From Solen grandis (taxonomy: Eukaryota > Mollusca > Bivalvia > Adapedonta > Solenidae), in NCBI GenBank assembly GCA_021229015.1, contig CM037777.1, forward strand, positions 22,318,110 through 22,382,109: a stretch of 64,000 bases of DNA, in the 5' to 3' direction. The position numbers were made by a program, and so were the translations under genes. Position 1 is the stretch's first letter. Each line of letters opens with the position of its first letter. Shown here piece by piece: positions 28,800-34,336 of the stretch. A model generated the notes under the pieces. The model saw only the letters and a program-made list of their open reading frames with translations, was not told the origin of the DNA and ran no database searches.

Positions 28800-31700
28800 T
28801 CTCTTAGCATCATACATATAAGATTTTTTATAAACAAACAGAAAATGCATATCTTAACATGTAAATAATTAAGCTCTTTTTTAGAATCAAAGGATAACAG
28901 AAAGAGTTTAATGTTACCTAAAAGAACTGATAATACTAATAGAAGAGGAAAGTAAACATAAGAGAAAAAAGGTGCTTTTGGATTTATGTGCAGTTTTGAT
29001 AAGTTGCTTGGAAATATTTTTTGCAGAGTTTAAAAAATGGAATTTGTTTCAAGAACATTTGATCACTAATCTTATTATTGTAAGGTTGCTTCTTTTCAAA
29101 CACCTTTACCAAAAGTAAAAAAAAAAAAAAAAGTCAATGAAGCTTGCATTTCAGTTGCGAGTTGCTGAAAAAAAAATTGACAACAGGCATCCAAGTCTCC
29201 TCAGAAAATCATGGATCCCAGTTAAATTTTGTTATTAATTCCTTAATAATATATATGTATACCATAGAGAGGCCCCAATTTGTGATGACTCCATTATGAT
29301 CTTCCCCATCCCAAGGACATGAAAAAAGGCATAGTTAGTTGCCCTAAATGGGCAGTTGTATGTGCAATTAGATAATAAAAGGGCATTTCTTTTTCAGAAA
29401 ATATAATGAAATTCAAAATACATGTATGAAGCTTTCTTCGGTAACAATAGTGCATGTTTGATTATGAATATACTTCTCAAGAGATCCTATATGTACAAGA
29501 GCTGTAACAAACACCCAAACTCTTGAGAGATTGCAATATCATGTAATTGTTGAAATGCGGGCACAAGTATTTTCCAGCCCTTGTATCGCCAGATTCGCGA
29601 ATCATTGACTTTTTGGTTTTCAAATATTTATTCGTTCTAATTCGCCCCTTTCAACCCAATTTTATCAAATATTCACATAACAAAGCATACCTCATCATCA
29701 GCGCATCTATTAAGCGTATCCAAAATGCGTCATATCCGAAACAATGTACAATAAATAAAGCTAGCATTAAAAAGTGTCGCATAATTTGTTTCTAAAACAG
29801 AACTTCATATGTTGGACTTGTTTACTATCACTTTTTTCATGTACAATTATTTGAAAAGTAAATCATGGAATAAACAGTTCTGTATTGTGAAGATTCACGA
29901 TTGTTTATGTTACAACTGAATTAAATTTAAAATAACTAGCTTCTCTATGCTTATAGTAATGTATCAAAAAAGTCCATCTGAAACTAGGATATAACTGTAC
30001 CATTAACAAGAAGATTGATAAGATGTATGTAAGTTATGTAATCGATGGTGAGAATGATGTTCATGTATAAATGTAATTACAGGTGTCTCGCAAACAATTC
30101 ATGTATCATTTGTCCCGTATCGCAATATGTATCGTCTCACCACTTGCCTGGCAATACACAGCCCTACTATGTACGTTAGATATTTAGAGCCATAGTTGCT
30201 ATTAATCTGATAGAGGATTTCAAATTATGACTTTAAATAATTATAATATAATGACAATTATAATACAGCATGCCCATTCACCACATGTAGAGGGTTTTTA
30301 TCCCCAAAATTGGCCATGGACCACCAAATTGTATGGACTCTCTATATGAAAGGATACAAAGTTATAGCAAGTTTTGTAAATGGGGGTACAATTGATATTT
30401 GTTCCATTGTATTTGTAGACAGGGTATTATTTGATAGTTTGTTTACATAAAGTATGTTTATATTACTGTGGTGTTATTGTCCTGTCAACTTGTGACCATG
30501 TCTCATGTCATCTCTGTATGTTATTTTAACCTTATTTGGCATGTGAGTGAGTGAGTGTCAGATCGATAGGTAATCACTCTATGCATGAATTTCTCCATCT
30601 TTTCCATATCTTGCGTGAGCTATTCTTACTTGTCACACCCACCAAAGTTTTCTTTCTAAAGTTCCTTACAAAAAAATAAAAAATAAACTCAGTACGCCCA
30701 TCGGGCCAATAAAAATACAGTTCATCAGACAATGTGACCGACAAATGTCTGTACCGGACGGTGAAATTTCGACAATTAACCCTTTACTTCATAGAGTCCC
30801 ACTCTGACGCATCTACTTATTACTTCATACAGACGCATTTTGACTCAAATACCCGTTACTTCATGGAGACTCTAATTGACGCAGTCAGTTTTTAACAGCA
30901 TAAAAGTTCCTTATCGGCAAAAAAGACTAAATAGCAATGTTGCTGTTGAAACTTTAATCATATTACAATCTATATAAAACATGTGTTTGTTCTGAAAATA
31001 ATTACATTACAAACATTTTGATACTTGGGGTCGCCGGTTTGTATGCGTGTTCATAGGACTCGTACGTTGTAAGAAGTTTCGACCACCGGAAATATCGATA
31101 CATGTATTTGCCAAAGTTTTTACGTATAAGTATCTTTCTTTTTCATAATTACTGGATTCTTTAAATTCAAATACATATATCAATCAATAAAATCAGGAAT
31201 ATGACTAATTAAATAGAATGATGCATGTCCGGTTTCATTTTCTTGTCTTCATGCTATTCAAGTTCTATCCAGTGGAAAATTACCTATGCAAATTTATTCT
31301 TCTCGTGCTATTTTTTGAAACACTAGCGTCTGTATAAAAAGAACCAATAGAATTGTCAGATACCATAAATCACGTGCCACGTGGCCATTTGATTGTCTAA
31401 ACAAGTGTCGTTAAAAATCGGCGAGTCTTCTAAGAAATAAACAGGCCGTTATAAAATGTCGGCAAGAAACTGTCAATGATGATTGAAAAACAAAGAGTAG
31501 ATAAGGAATCAAAGGATGTCGATCTATTATTGGGGGAATAAAATATATGCTTTTAATTGATTTGTCAGCACTTTCAAATTAGATCGTATTTAAAGAACAC
31601 GACTGTCGCAGAATGGAAAATCATTCTGACGAGTCTGATTTTTCGGATTTTGCTGAATTCGCCTTGACTTTGATTAGATAGAAAGTCATATAATTTACAA

Positions 31701-33096
31701 TTCTGTGTTTATTTGATTTGATAAACAATCAAAATATCCTTATATGTCCAATCTTTCTGTCACTCATCATCTTTAAAATTCCAGAAGTATGAATGATCTC
31801 ACATTTCCATTTAAAGTTAAATAATTTATTATTACCTGCAGTTTTCTTGAGTCAATAAGATTGTTGTTTTTTTTGCTTTTATTTGTAAGATCTTTTATAC
31901 TTAAGGGTCGGGTGGGTTCTCTTTTGTGACATACTAATTCCATACTGAATAAATGCATCCCTCCAGATACTAACTTGAATAACAATTATTTATTTCATTC
32001 CTATACAAGTGAACAAGGTATCAAAAGATAGTCATAACAACATATTTACCTAGGAAATTACTTAGCTGACTGAAGTTTTGAAACAATATTGAATGATATA
32101 TTTCAAAGCAAAAAGAATATAAATAAATAAATAAAGTAAACTTGAAAGTGTCATTAATGTCTTATTAAGCATTTTGCAAAAACAAAATTGTCCGAAGTTT
32201 TTCTTGTAATTTAGGACAAATGACTTAAAAAAAAATTGCCATTTAGGACAACTGTCCTAAGGAATGTGGGTCCAATCTGAATCACTGCCTTATACTATCA
32301 AATCACTCTCTATCTGGTTTCCATCCAGAAAACATCGGGTACATATATCATTGTTCATAAGCCTTAGCTTGCATGTTATGTTTATGCTGAATATAGTCAT
32401 ATAGACTCTGTCTATAGATCTAAGTGTTACTAGAATTTAACTTTAAAGTGAGGACTTAGTCAACTTGTAATCATGTTAAACGACATTCATAATTGTCGTC
32501 GGAAAGTAAATTTATGAAGAAAAGGACCCAGGTCGTATTCTTTACAACCCCCGGTTACATATTTGTTTCACATCATCACTAATTCTTTAAAATTGATATC
32601 TGTTAAGAAATGTCATCTTTACTTGACAGAGAGTAGATTCATTATTAACATTCAATCTAAATATGTCAAATTTTAGGTATAAACATGCCCATTAATGCAT
32701 TCATAGCAACCATTTTTGTGTTAAGCCATTGAAGAATAAACAAGTAGGCAAAATATCACAGGCCCTCAAACGCGAACAGGGGTGTTGAGACTATTACAAG
32801 CATATGTCATTGGGGGTCCTGATGTCTAATAATCAATAGGTTGCGAACTGAATTCATGGTATATACATATCAATATTTATTTTACTGTAGAATGCGGCCC
32901 GTAGAATGTGTGTCGGGTTTCCATTACCCCACCCACTATAAAAGTAAGCGGCAATCTCCTTGTTGGATGATATAATTCTATGGATATGTGAAAAGGAAAC
33001 TCATGAGTGAAAATTGTTGTGTATGTTAAATCCTCACCATTGCTCCTGCTTATCTCTGTCGTGGACCTTGTCCACCCAAGTCGGTACAGCTCTCAT
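384..33096 (-). CDS. IFT122: IFT122, intraflagellar transport protein 122 (IFT-A core); 5' 23 exons, C-terminus off-window
   Basis: IFT122 is a core subunit of IFT-A, which drives retrograde transport and membrane-protein entry in cilia. I assembled 23 exons by GT-AG sites: 33038-33096, 23186-23416, 21462-21538, 19926-20059, 19483-19562, 18773-18848, 18208-18399, 17602-17740, 15563-15621, 12716-12859, 12070-12207, 10853-11017, 9363-9482, 8041-8159, 6714-6867, 4971-5132, 4459-4625, 4035-4206, 3238-3340, 2566-2706, 1887-1984, 1123-1223, 384-549. They total 2997 nt (999 codons), with every phase matching. Residues 1 to ~560 hold two WD40 propellers (for example [20 protein letters not shown] and [14 protein letters not shown]); from ~580 a TPR-like solenoid follows ([36 protein letters not shown]). 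The order matches vertebrate IFT122 throughout, from memory rather than a search. The C-terminal zinc-binding segment would lie left of position 1. No ciliary X-box was recognised near the start. Confidence 0.97.
1123..1223 (-). CDS. IFT122: IFT122 exon 22 (residues 911-944)
   Basis: The exon encodes [20 protein letters not shown] then [13 protein letters not shown]. Two GT dinucleotides overlap at the 3' end. Using GTATCC makes the junction codon GT|T (Val), which restores the ISKV motif and the frame of exon 23. Confidence 0.95.
1283..1493. mobile_element. TTAA-flanked hairpin MITE (piggyBac-like ends)
   Basis: The left end TTAACCCTTACCCTGCTG and the right end CAGCAGGTTAAGGGTTCA are inverted (15 of 18 match). 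A long near-perfect palindrome built on GAGCCAGGCCAGCCTGCAC lies at about 1336-1378. The TTAA/CCCTT ends are like those of piggyBac non-autonomous elements. It lies in an IFT122 intron. Confidence 0.6.
1887..1984 (-). CDS. IFT122: IFT122 exon 21 (residues 878-910)
   Basis: The exon encodes [20 protein letters not shown] then [13 protein letters not shown]. The acceptor is CTCACAG and the donor GTGAGT. Confidence 0.96.
2566..2706 (-). CDS. IFT122: IFT122 exon 20 (residues 831-878)
   Basis: The exon encodes [40 protein letters not shown] and QCLDIAR (first Ala split with exon 19). The acceptor is ATTTCAG and the donor GTGAGG. Confidence 0.97.
3001..3102. repeat. CACCTGC-family interspersed repeat
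   Basis: The segment GTGTTCCTTGAAACAC...GTCACCTGCTG...CAGCAGGTAACAC has short internal inverted repeats. Related copies occur at 10684-10756, 17308-17392 and, split by a SINE, 42321-42720. Confidence 0.5.
3238..3340 (-). CDS. IFT122: IFT122 exon 19 (residues 797-831)
   Basis: The exon encodes [20 protein letters not shown] then [14 protein letters not shown]. The acceptor is ATTTCAG and the donor GTATAG; it ends in phase 1. Confidence 0.97.
3735..3880. repeat. Interspersed repeat (GGAGATCCTGATCAGA family)
   Basis: The reverse complement of this stretch (GAGCAAACAGAGGAGATCCTG... and TGAGTCTATATGAGGTTAA) matches the repeat at 46385-46515 and part of 19337-19420. It is probably a decayed MITE related to the TTAACCC group. 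Confidence 0.45.
4035..4206 (-). CDS. IFT122: IFT122 exon 18 (residues 739-796)
   Basis: The exon encodes [40 protein letters not shown] and [17 protein letters not shown]. The acceptor is TTGTGCAG and the donor GTAAGT. Confidence 0.97.
4459..4625 (-). CDS. IFT122: IFT122 exon 17 (residues 684-739)
   Basis: The exon encodes [40 protein letters not shown] and [15 protein letters not shown]. The acceptor is GTTCAG and the donor GTGAGT; the Met codon AT|G is split with exon 18. Confidence 0.97.
4971..5132 (-). CDS. IFT122: IFT122 exon 16 (residues 630-683)
   Basis: The exon encodes [40 protein letters not shown] and [14 protein letters not shown], with TPR-like helix pairs. The acceptor is CTTGCAG and the donor GTAGGT; both ends are phase 0. 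Confidence 0.97.
5178..5380. mobile_element. MITE with TTCTGGTC terminal inverted repeats
   Basis: The left end (GGCAAAAAAAAAGTTCATTT, then TCTGGTCACC) is inverted at the right end (GGAGACCTGAAACGAAAG, poly-T, GTCTAAA), about 30 bp imperfect. A GGTAGGTAGGTAGGG motif follows the left end. The same element, interrupted, occurs at 21761-23156. Confidence 0.55.
5702..6530 (+). mobile_element. Pearl-like / Helentron-type non-autonomous element (family 1)
   Basis: The 5' end reads AACAAGGCTGTGTCACAGAC. ATCCCCCGCCGA at 5727-5738 is exactly inverted as TCGGCGGGGGAT at 6514-6525. The interior has about two ~157-bp tandem units (6119-6425) and an ACGG microsatellite (6433-6482). The 3' end is a hairpin (left arm about 6495-6507, right arm 6514-6525). 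A degraded copy of the same hairpin lies at 6088-6117. The architecture matches pearl elements of bivalves. Confidence 0.7.
6433..6482 (+). repeat. (ACGG)n microsatellite
   Basis: A run of GGAC/ACGG units with a few substitutions sits inside the pearl-like element, just before its 3' hairpin. Confidence 0.9.
6714..6867 (-). CDS. IFT122: IFT122 exon 15 (residues 578-629)
   Basis: The exon encodes [40 protein letters not shown] and [11 protein letters not shown], the first helical repeats of the C-terminal solenoid. The acceptor is TTTCTAG and the donor GTAGGG. Confidence 0.97.
6925..7262 (+). mobile_element. Small pearl-like element (family 2)
   Basis: TATGCTCCCC at 6958-6967 is inverted as GGGGAGCATA at 7247-7256. 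The latter is the right arm of a 3' hairpin (left arm 7230-7240, loop TTC). Between them are two ~150-bp diverged units sharing GGTCATCTACTAGT and GACCAATCACC, and a short GACAGACCGACC tract. Confidence 0.6.
7263..8040. other. IFT122 intron, decayed repeats only
   Basis: A stretch at 7432-7500 (GAAGATGATGAATACCCCC, CAGTCACTGTTACCATGTCAG) resembles 24534-24600, the 5' part of another pearl-like remnant. Nothing else recognisable. Confidence 0.5.
8041..8159 (-). CDS. IFT122: IFT122 exon 14 (residues 539-578)
   Basis: The exon encodes [20 protein letters not shown] then [19 protein letters not shown], the end of the second propeller and the lead into the helical solenoid. The acceptor is TTTACAG and the donor GTAAGT; the Lys codon AA|G is split with exon 15. 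Confidence 0.97.
8160..9362. other. IFT122 intron, mostly unclassified
   Basis: A segment at about 8605-8740 (CTATCACTGAGCATAATTAA; CTTTGACACAAAAAAGG; ATCCTTGACATA) is related to 17840-17940, so it is an old interspersed repeat. No exon-like open segment was found. Confidence 0.4.
9363..9482 (-). CDS. IFT122: IFT122 exon 13 (residues 499-538)
   Basis: The exon encodes [20 protein letters not shown] then [20 protein letters not shown]. The acceptor is GTTACAG and the donor GTAATG; both ends are phase 0. Confidence 0.97.
9483..10852. other. IFT122 intron, no recognised gene
   Basis: AT-rich intronic sequence. It holds a CACCTGC-family repeat at 10684-10756 (GTGTTCTCTTGAACACGTG, GACACCTGCTG, short ACGG tract) and otherwise nothing I can identify. 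Confidence 0.5.
10853..11017 (-). CDS. IFT122: IFT122 exon 12 (residues 444-498)
   Basis: The exon encodes [20 protein letters not shown], then [20 protein letters not shown] and [15 protein letters not shown]. It continues the second propeller. The acceptor is TTGACAG and the donor GTTGGT. Confidence 0.97.
11103..11236 (-). mobile_element. Truncated tRNA-derived SINE (family A)
   Basis: TTGGGTTTAACGTCCCGCTG, ATTTCAGTCATTTGGAGAC and the following bases match the 3' half of the full-length SINE at 56584-56893 in reverse orientation. The tRNA-like head is missing. Confidence 0.6.
11240..12069. other. IFT122 intron; possible SINE-like remnant
   Basis: Sequence at about 11660-11900 (CACCTACACACTAAGACAG; AACCACTGTCTGTATGACC) has the texture of a decayed SINE in reverse orientation, but no A or B box is clear. 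The rest is unclassified. Confidence 0.3.
12070..12207 (-). CDS. IFT122: IFT122 exon 11 (residues 398-443)
   Basis: The exon encodes [20 protein letters not shown], then [20 protein letters not shown] and GLKNGQ. The GGPPGREG motif is a hallmark of the family. The acceptor is GTTACAG and the donor GTAAAG. Confidence 0.97.
12240..12465 (-). mobile_element. SINE family A fragment
   Basis: Shares TTTCAGTCATTTG, GACATGTGGCAAGATACCAC and CCAGTCACATTGTCCTGAC with the other family A copies. The head is lost. Confidence 0.6.
12716..12859 (-). CDS. IFT122: IFT122 exon 10 (residues 350-397)
   Basis: The exon encodes [20 protein letters not shown] and [20 protein letters not shown], ending QNIILCQ. 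It belongs to the second propeller. The acceptor is TTGCAG and the donor GTATGG; both ends are phase 0. Confidence 0.97.
12898..13185 (-). mobile_element. SINE family A copy, cut by a pearl-like element
   Basis: It begins (reverse orientation) TTTGTTTATTGGGTTTAACG and runs through CCAGTCCTGGAACTAC to a B-box remnant (GGGATCGAACC) near 13136. Its 5' part stops where the pearl-like element with AACAAGAGTGCCAGTG starts. Confidence 0.7.
13186..14660 (+). mobile_element. Pearl-like element (family 3) with ~170-bp tandem core
   Basis: The 5' end is AACAAGAGTGCCAGTGATGC. TATACGCCGCC at 13213-13223 is inverted as GGCGGCGTATA at 14647-14657. The core, about 13420-14560, is six to seven copies of a ~170-bp unit (AAAATCAATGAAC recurs near 13769, 13939, 14108, 14278, 14449). 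A GGAC/TACGG tract at 14560-14616 precedes a 3' hairpin whose arms are 14632-14643 and 14647-14657. Confidence 0.8.
13420..14560 (+). repeat. ~170-bp tandem repeat array
   Basis: Unit landmarks are GTAGGAGGAGTTGCGTTCAC, CTACAGAGACTAAGTTTCAA and GACATTGACCAAGTTTTGA. The later copies are more alike than the first, suggesting growth towards the 3' end. Confidence 0.85.
14661..15364. other. IFT122 intron, unclassified
   Basis: AT-rich. No exon or clear repeat was recognised. Confidence 0.4.
15365..15517. mobile_element. MITE with TATACCAAAC terminal inverted repeats
   Basis: Left TGCATTCAGTATACCAAAC (15365-15383) and right GTTTGGTATACTGTATGCA (15499-15517) are inverted with two mismatches over 19 bp. 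A second, diverged copy lies at 60450-60629. Confidence 0.7.
15563..15621 (-). CDS. IFT122: IFT122 exon 9 (residues 330-349)
   Basis: This short 59-nt exon encodes [20 protein letters not shown]. The acceptor is TTTTCAG and the donor GTAAGT. Its phase fits exons 8 and 10 exactly. Confidence 0.96.
15622..16247. other. IFT122 intron, unclassified
   Basis: No coding or repeat signal was recognised. Confidence 0.4.
16248..16489. mobile_element. TTAA hairpin MITE, best-preserved copy (242 bp)
   Basis: The ends TTAACCCTTTCCCTCATA and TATGAGGGAAAGGGTTAA are perfect 18-bp inverted repeats that include TTAA. Inside is a long palindrome: GAACAGCATAAAACCAGATC ... its inverse ending TTTTATGCTGTTC. TTAA targets and CCCTTT ends suggest mobilisation by a piggyBac-type transposase. 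Related copies are at 52947-53188 and 61488-61716. Confidence 0.8.
16490..17601. other. IFT122 intron with CACCTGC-family repeat
   Basis: The repeat at about 17308-17392 reads GTGTTCCTTGGAACATATGC ... AACAGACAGACTGATGG. No exon was found in the rest. Confidence 0.4.
17602..17740 (-). CDS. IFT122: IFT122 exon 8 (residues 284-330)
   Basis: The exon encodes [20 protein letters not shown], then [20 protein letters not shown] and LITDQK. The second stretch is the most conserved linker of the IFT122 double propeller. The acceptor is TTCCAG and the donor GTATGT; it ends in phase 1. Confidence 0.97.
18208..18399 (-). CDS. IFT122: IFT122 exon 7 (residues 220-283)
   Basis: This 192-nt exon begins [20 protein letters not shown] and includes [20 protein letters not shown] and [20 protein letters not shown]. 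These form the end of the first propeller region and the start of the second. The acceptor is ATTTCAG and the donor GTGAGT; both ends are phase 0. Confidence 0.97.
18599..18764. mobile_element. TTAA MITE beside the IFT122 exon 6 donor
   Basis: It runs from TTAACCCTTTATCTCAGG to TATGAAGTAATGGGTTAA, partly inverted ends with TTAA on both sides. It also shares AAAATGAGTCTATATG with the 16248 element. On the gene strand it begins at base nine of the intron after exon 6. Confidence 0.6.
18773..18848 (-). CDS. IFT122: IFT122 exon 6 (residues 194-219)
   Basis: The exon encodes [20 protein letters not shown] then LSGKQ. The acceptor is CCCTAG. The donor GTATTG is weak, and a TTAA-flanked hairpin MITE (18599-18764) ends only eight bases into the intron, so the MITE may influence this splice site. 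Confidence 0.95.
19483..19562 (-). CDS. IFT122: IFT122 exon 5 (residues 168-194)
   Basis: This 80-nt exon encodes [20 protein letters not shown] then LQWNPS. The acceptor is TCTGAAG and the donor GTAATA. It ends AG|, completed to Arg by exon 6. Vertebrates have an optional insert at this junction; here the short form, joining straight to [14 protein letters not shown], is what the exons give. Confidence 0.95.
19926..20059 (-). CDS. IFT122: IFT122 exon 4 (residues 123-167)
   Basis: The exon encodes [20 protein letters not shown], then [17 protein letters not shown] and the end SIRNK, a WD40 blade almost identical to vertebrate IFT122. The acceptor is CTACAG, the donor GTATGT. Confidence 0.97.
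20100..20784. other. IFT122 intron, unclassified
   Basis: AT-rich; contains no convincing exon other than the candidate cassette just to its right. Confidence 0.4.
20785..20853 (-). CDS. IFT122: IFT122 candidate cassette exon (69 nt, phase 1/1)
   Basis: Between exons 3 and 4 lies a 69-nt open segment with an acceptor CTGTTAG and a donor GTATTA. It starts and ends in phase 1, the same phase as the flanking exons, has no stop, and would insert 23 residues (core [20 protein letters not shown]) between DFG and LWSPEQ. I do not recall this insert in vertebrate IFT122. It could be an alternative exon that lengthens a loop in the first propeller, or a chance open segment in an AT-rich intron. Confidence 0.5.
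21462..21538 (-). CDS. IFT122: IFT122 exon 3 (residues 97-123)
   Basis: This 77-nt exon encodes [20 protein letters not shown] followed by AVSDF, a WD40 blade. The acceptor is TTTTTTCAG and the donor GTAAGG. It ends in phase 1 (G), so it can join either exon 4 directly or the candidate cassette exon at 20785-20853. Confidence 0.97.
21910..23088 (+). mobile_element. Pearl-like element (family 4), nested
   Basis: The 5' end is AACAAGAGGGCCAAGATGGC. GCTCACCTGAG at 21938-21948 is inverted as CTCAGGTGAGC at 23072-23082. The core is about six ~145-bp units (22130-22990) with GTGGCCTCTAGAG, GACCTGGTGACCTAG and GTAGACAAACATCCTGACC. A GACGGACGACG tract precedes a strong 14-bp hairpin (23053-23066 with 23069-23082). 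Confidence 0.85.
22130..22990 (+). repeat. ~145-bp tandem repeat array
   Basis: Six recognisable copies, each with TTTGACC...ACATGACCCAATTTCGAACTC. Some copies have small deletions. Confidence 0.85.
23186..23416 (-). CDS. IFT122: IFT122 exon 2 (residues 20-97, first WD40 repeats)
   Basis: The acceptor is TTTCAG and the donor is GTAAGT. The exon encodes the first WD40 blades, including [17 protein letters not shown], the strongly conserved [20 protein letters not shown] and [19 protein letters not shown]. It ends AC|, completed to ACA (Thr) by exon 3. Confidence 0.97.
23766..24072 (-). mobile_element. SINE family A, near full length, with target-site duplication
   Basis: CAGCAAGTT at 23757-23765 and 24073-24081 flank it. 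In reverse orientation it starts with the (CAAA)n-type tail and GGGTTTAACATGCCACC and ends with a worn tRNA-like head (CTCCCGCTCCCGAGGAAAAG...CAACCACTGGAG). Confidence 0.8.
24082..25248. other. IFT122 intron 1, remnants of an older tandem-core element
   Basis: AACAAGAACTATCACTGAAG at 24531 looks like a pearl-type 5' end. Two diverged units follow, sharing GCCA(A/G)GATAT...GCAACTT...GTACTT and TCAAAATC(T/A)GACCA (about 24730-24800 and 25115-25180). The 3' end could not be located. Confidence 0.4.
26369..27990 (+). repeat. ~169-bp tandem array, ten copies
   Basis: GGCCATAACTCT (or GGCCTTAACTCT) recurs near 26369, 26538, 26709, 26877, 27046, 27213, 27370, 27528, 27696 and 27865. Each unit also carries AAGCTTCCCAT(A/T)AAGTTT, GCCATTAGTTCCTGAGAAAT and CAATATGTACTATAGGCC. 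The copies near 27213 and 27370 are shortened by small deletions. Confidence 0.92.
28000..28037 (+). repeat. (ACGG)n / (AACGGACGG)n microsatellite
   Basis: GACGGACGAACGGACGG repeated with minor variation, directly before the 3' hairpin of the nested pearl-like element. Confidence 0.85.
28724..28794. repeat. (AT)n microsatellite
   Basis: About 35 uninterrupted AT dinucleotides, preceded by a run of T. Length is likely polymorphic and prone to assembly error. Confidence 0.97.
28795..33037. other. IFT122 intron 1, 5' portion, no gene recognised
   Basis: AT-rich single-copy-looking sequence. A left half of a TTAACCC-type MITE starts at about 30777 (TTAACCCTTTACTTCATAG) and repeats TTACTTCAT three times. 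No exon with good splice sites was found. Confidence 0.5.
33038..33096 (-). CDS. IFT122: IFT122 exon 1 (start codon, residues 1-20)
   Basis: The start is ATG at 33096-33094, and the encoded peptide begins [13 protein letters not shown], close to the vertebrate start MRAV.TW.DK. The donor is GTGAGG at 33037-33032. The exon ends after two bases (TG) of a codon that exon 2 completes as TGT (Cys), giving ...[12 protein letters not shown]. This phase fit across a 9.6 kb intron supports the exon even though it is too short to stand out alone. Confidence 0.9.
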
Positions 33097-34336
33097 CTCC
33101 AATGAAGCTTTGGAATGTCCGACGGCGCATGCGCAGATTTTATATCCGCTTTTCGCAATGAAAAATATCATTATTAATTTTCATTATAAACATTTATTAG
33201 AAAGAAAATAAAATGAAAAACACACGTTTTCATGTATATAATAAATAAATGATTTCATTGATACAATTATAAGAGCATAATGCATGTGTATGCATATTAA
33301 TATTTTATCAAGTACACAAGTGGGCCTTTGTTAAAGTTGACCAAAGATGCATGATTAATGATGTTGAATTAATTAACTAATTAAGTATGTTTCACATTAT
33401 TTTTATCGTTTTCTTATGTATTTGTAATAATTTTAGAGATTTGATAGTTTACTAAACTTGATTTTTCTAAATCAGGTTTGTTAAAGAGGCATTATATTGA
33501 CCGGAACTCGGGAGAGGTTAATCCTTAATGATTTAAGTAATTAACTCTTTAAATATTATCATACTAACTTGTTGATTCTTTTGAATATATATTGTGTAAT
33601 ATTTGATTCATTTATATGTTTATGTATGTTGCATGGTTTACACGGTTGCAAGATAACATAAAGCAATCAAAAAGACATTTAGTCTTCTGTCAAAATAATA
33701 ACTATCCTATATACATACAGTACTAAAAATAGTCACAGGTCATTCAACACTGTCTCACTGCTTAGGTTGTACACTAAATTAAATTACTTTTATGTGATGT
33801 GACACATTTGGTTAAACCATCAAATGGTTAATAGCTTCAGTATATGTATTGAATATGTATGTATACATGAATTGATGTTAAAGATCCTAAATTAGACCTT
33901 ACATAATATATTGTCACATGTAGGAGGAACAAGAGTTGGTATTGTTTTGCTGATGACACATATACCTGACAGGGTGTTTGATTTCTTACTTTCTAAGTTA
34001 CTATTTTTGATATGGCTGATCTCATATCTGAACATGATTTTGATCATATGAATAGTATATGATACCCTTCTTGTTTTTATCTCCACATTTCTATGTGAGT
34101 GTTTCAAAGTCTGTCAGTCTTGATTTGCAGTTTAGACATACATGTAAAATCCAACTTTCCCAAAATGGACTGAAAAGGAGAGATTGACAGATTTTGATAG
34201 ACTTTAGAATTTTGCTATATTGAATGCCAGTTTATACTTTTTAAATCTTGAATACAACATTGAATGTCATTTTAGACTTTTTAAATCCAGAATATAATCT
34301 CTTTTCATATATTTCTATTTTAAGGTAATAGAAAAA
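33097..34336. promoter_or_regulatory. Probable shared (bidirectional) promoter region of IFT122 and RAD54L2
   Basis: This 1240-bp interval separates two divergent start codons. It contains a GCGCATGCGC palindrome at 33125-33134. An acceptor-like TTTTAAG at 34318-34324 just before the RAD54L2 ATG suggests an upstream non-coding exon for that gene. No TATA box can be assigned with confidence because the whole interval is AT-rich. The promoter role is inferred from gene arrangement. Confidence 0.55.
33125..33134. promoter_or_regulatory. NRF1-like palindromic site
   Basis: GCGCATGCGC is a perfect 10-bp palindrome and matches the core of the NRF1 consensus (YGCGCAYGCGCR) with one outer mismatch. 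It lies 29 bp upstream of the IFT122 ATG in one of the few GC-rich spots of the region. NRF1 sites of this form are common near transcription start sites of housekeeping and bidirectional promoters. Confidence 0.6.

Noticed and set aside
33097..33400. RFX X-box upstream of IFT122
   Set aside because: I searched by eye for a GTTNCC...GGNAAC-type site near the start and found none; an RFX matrix scan would be needed to exclude a weak one.
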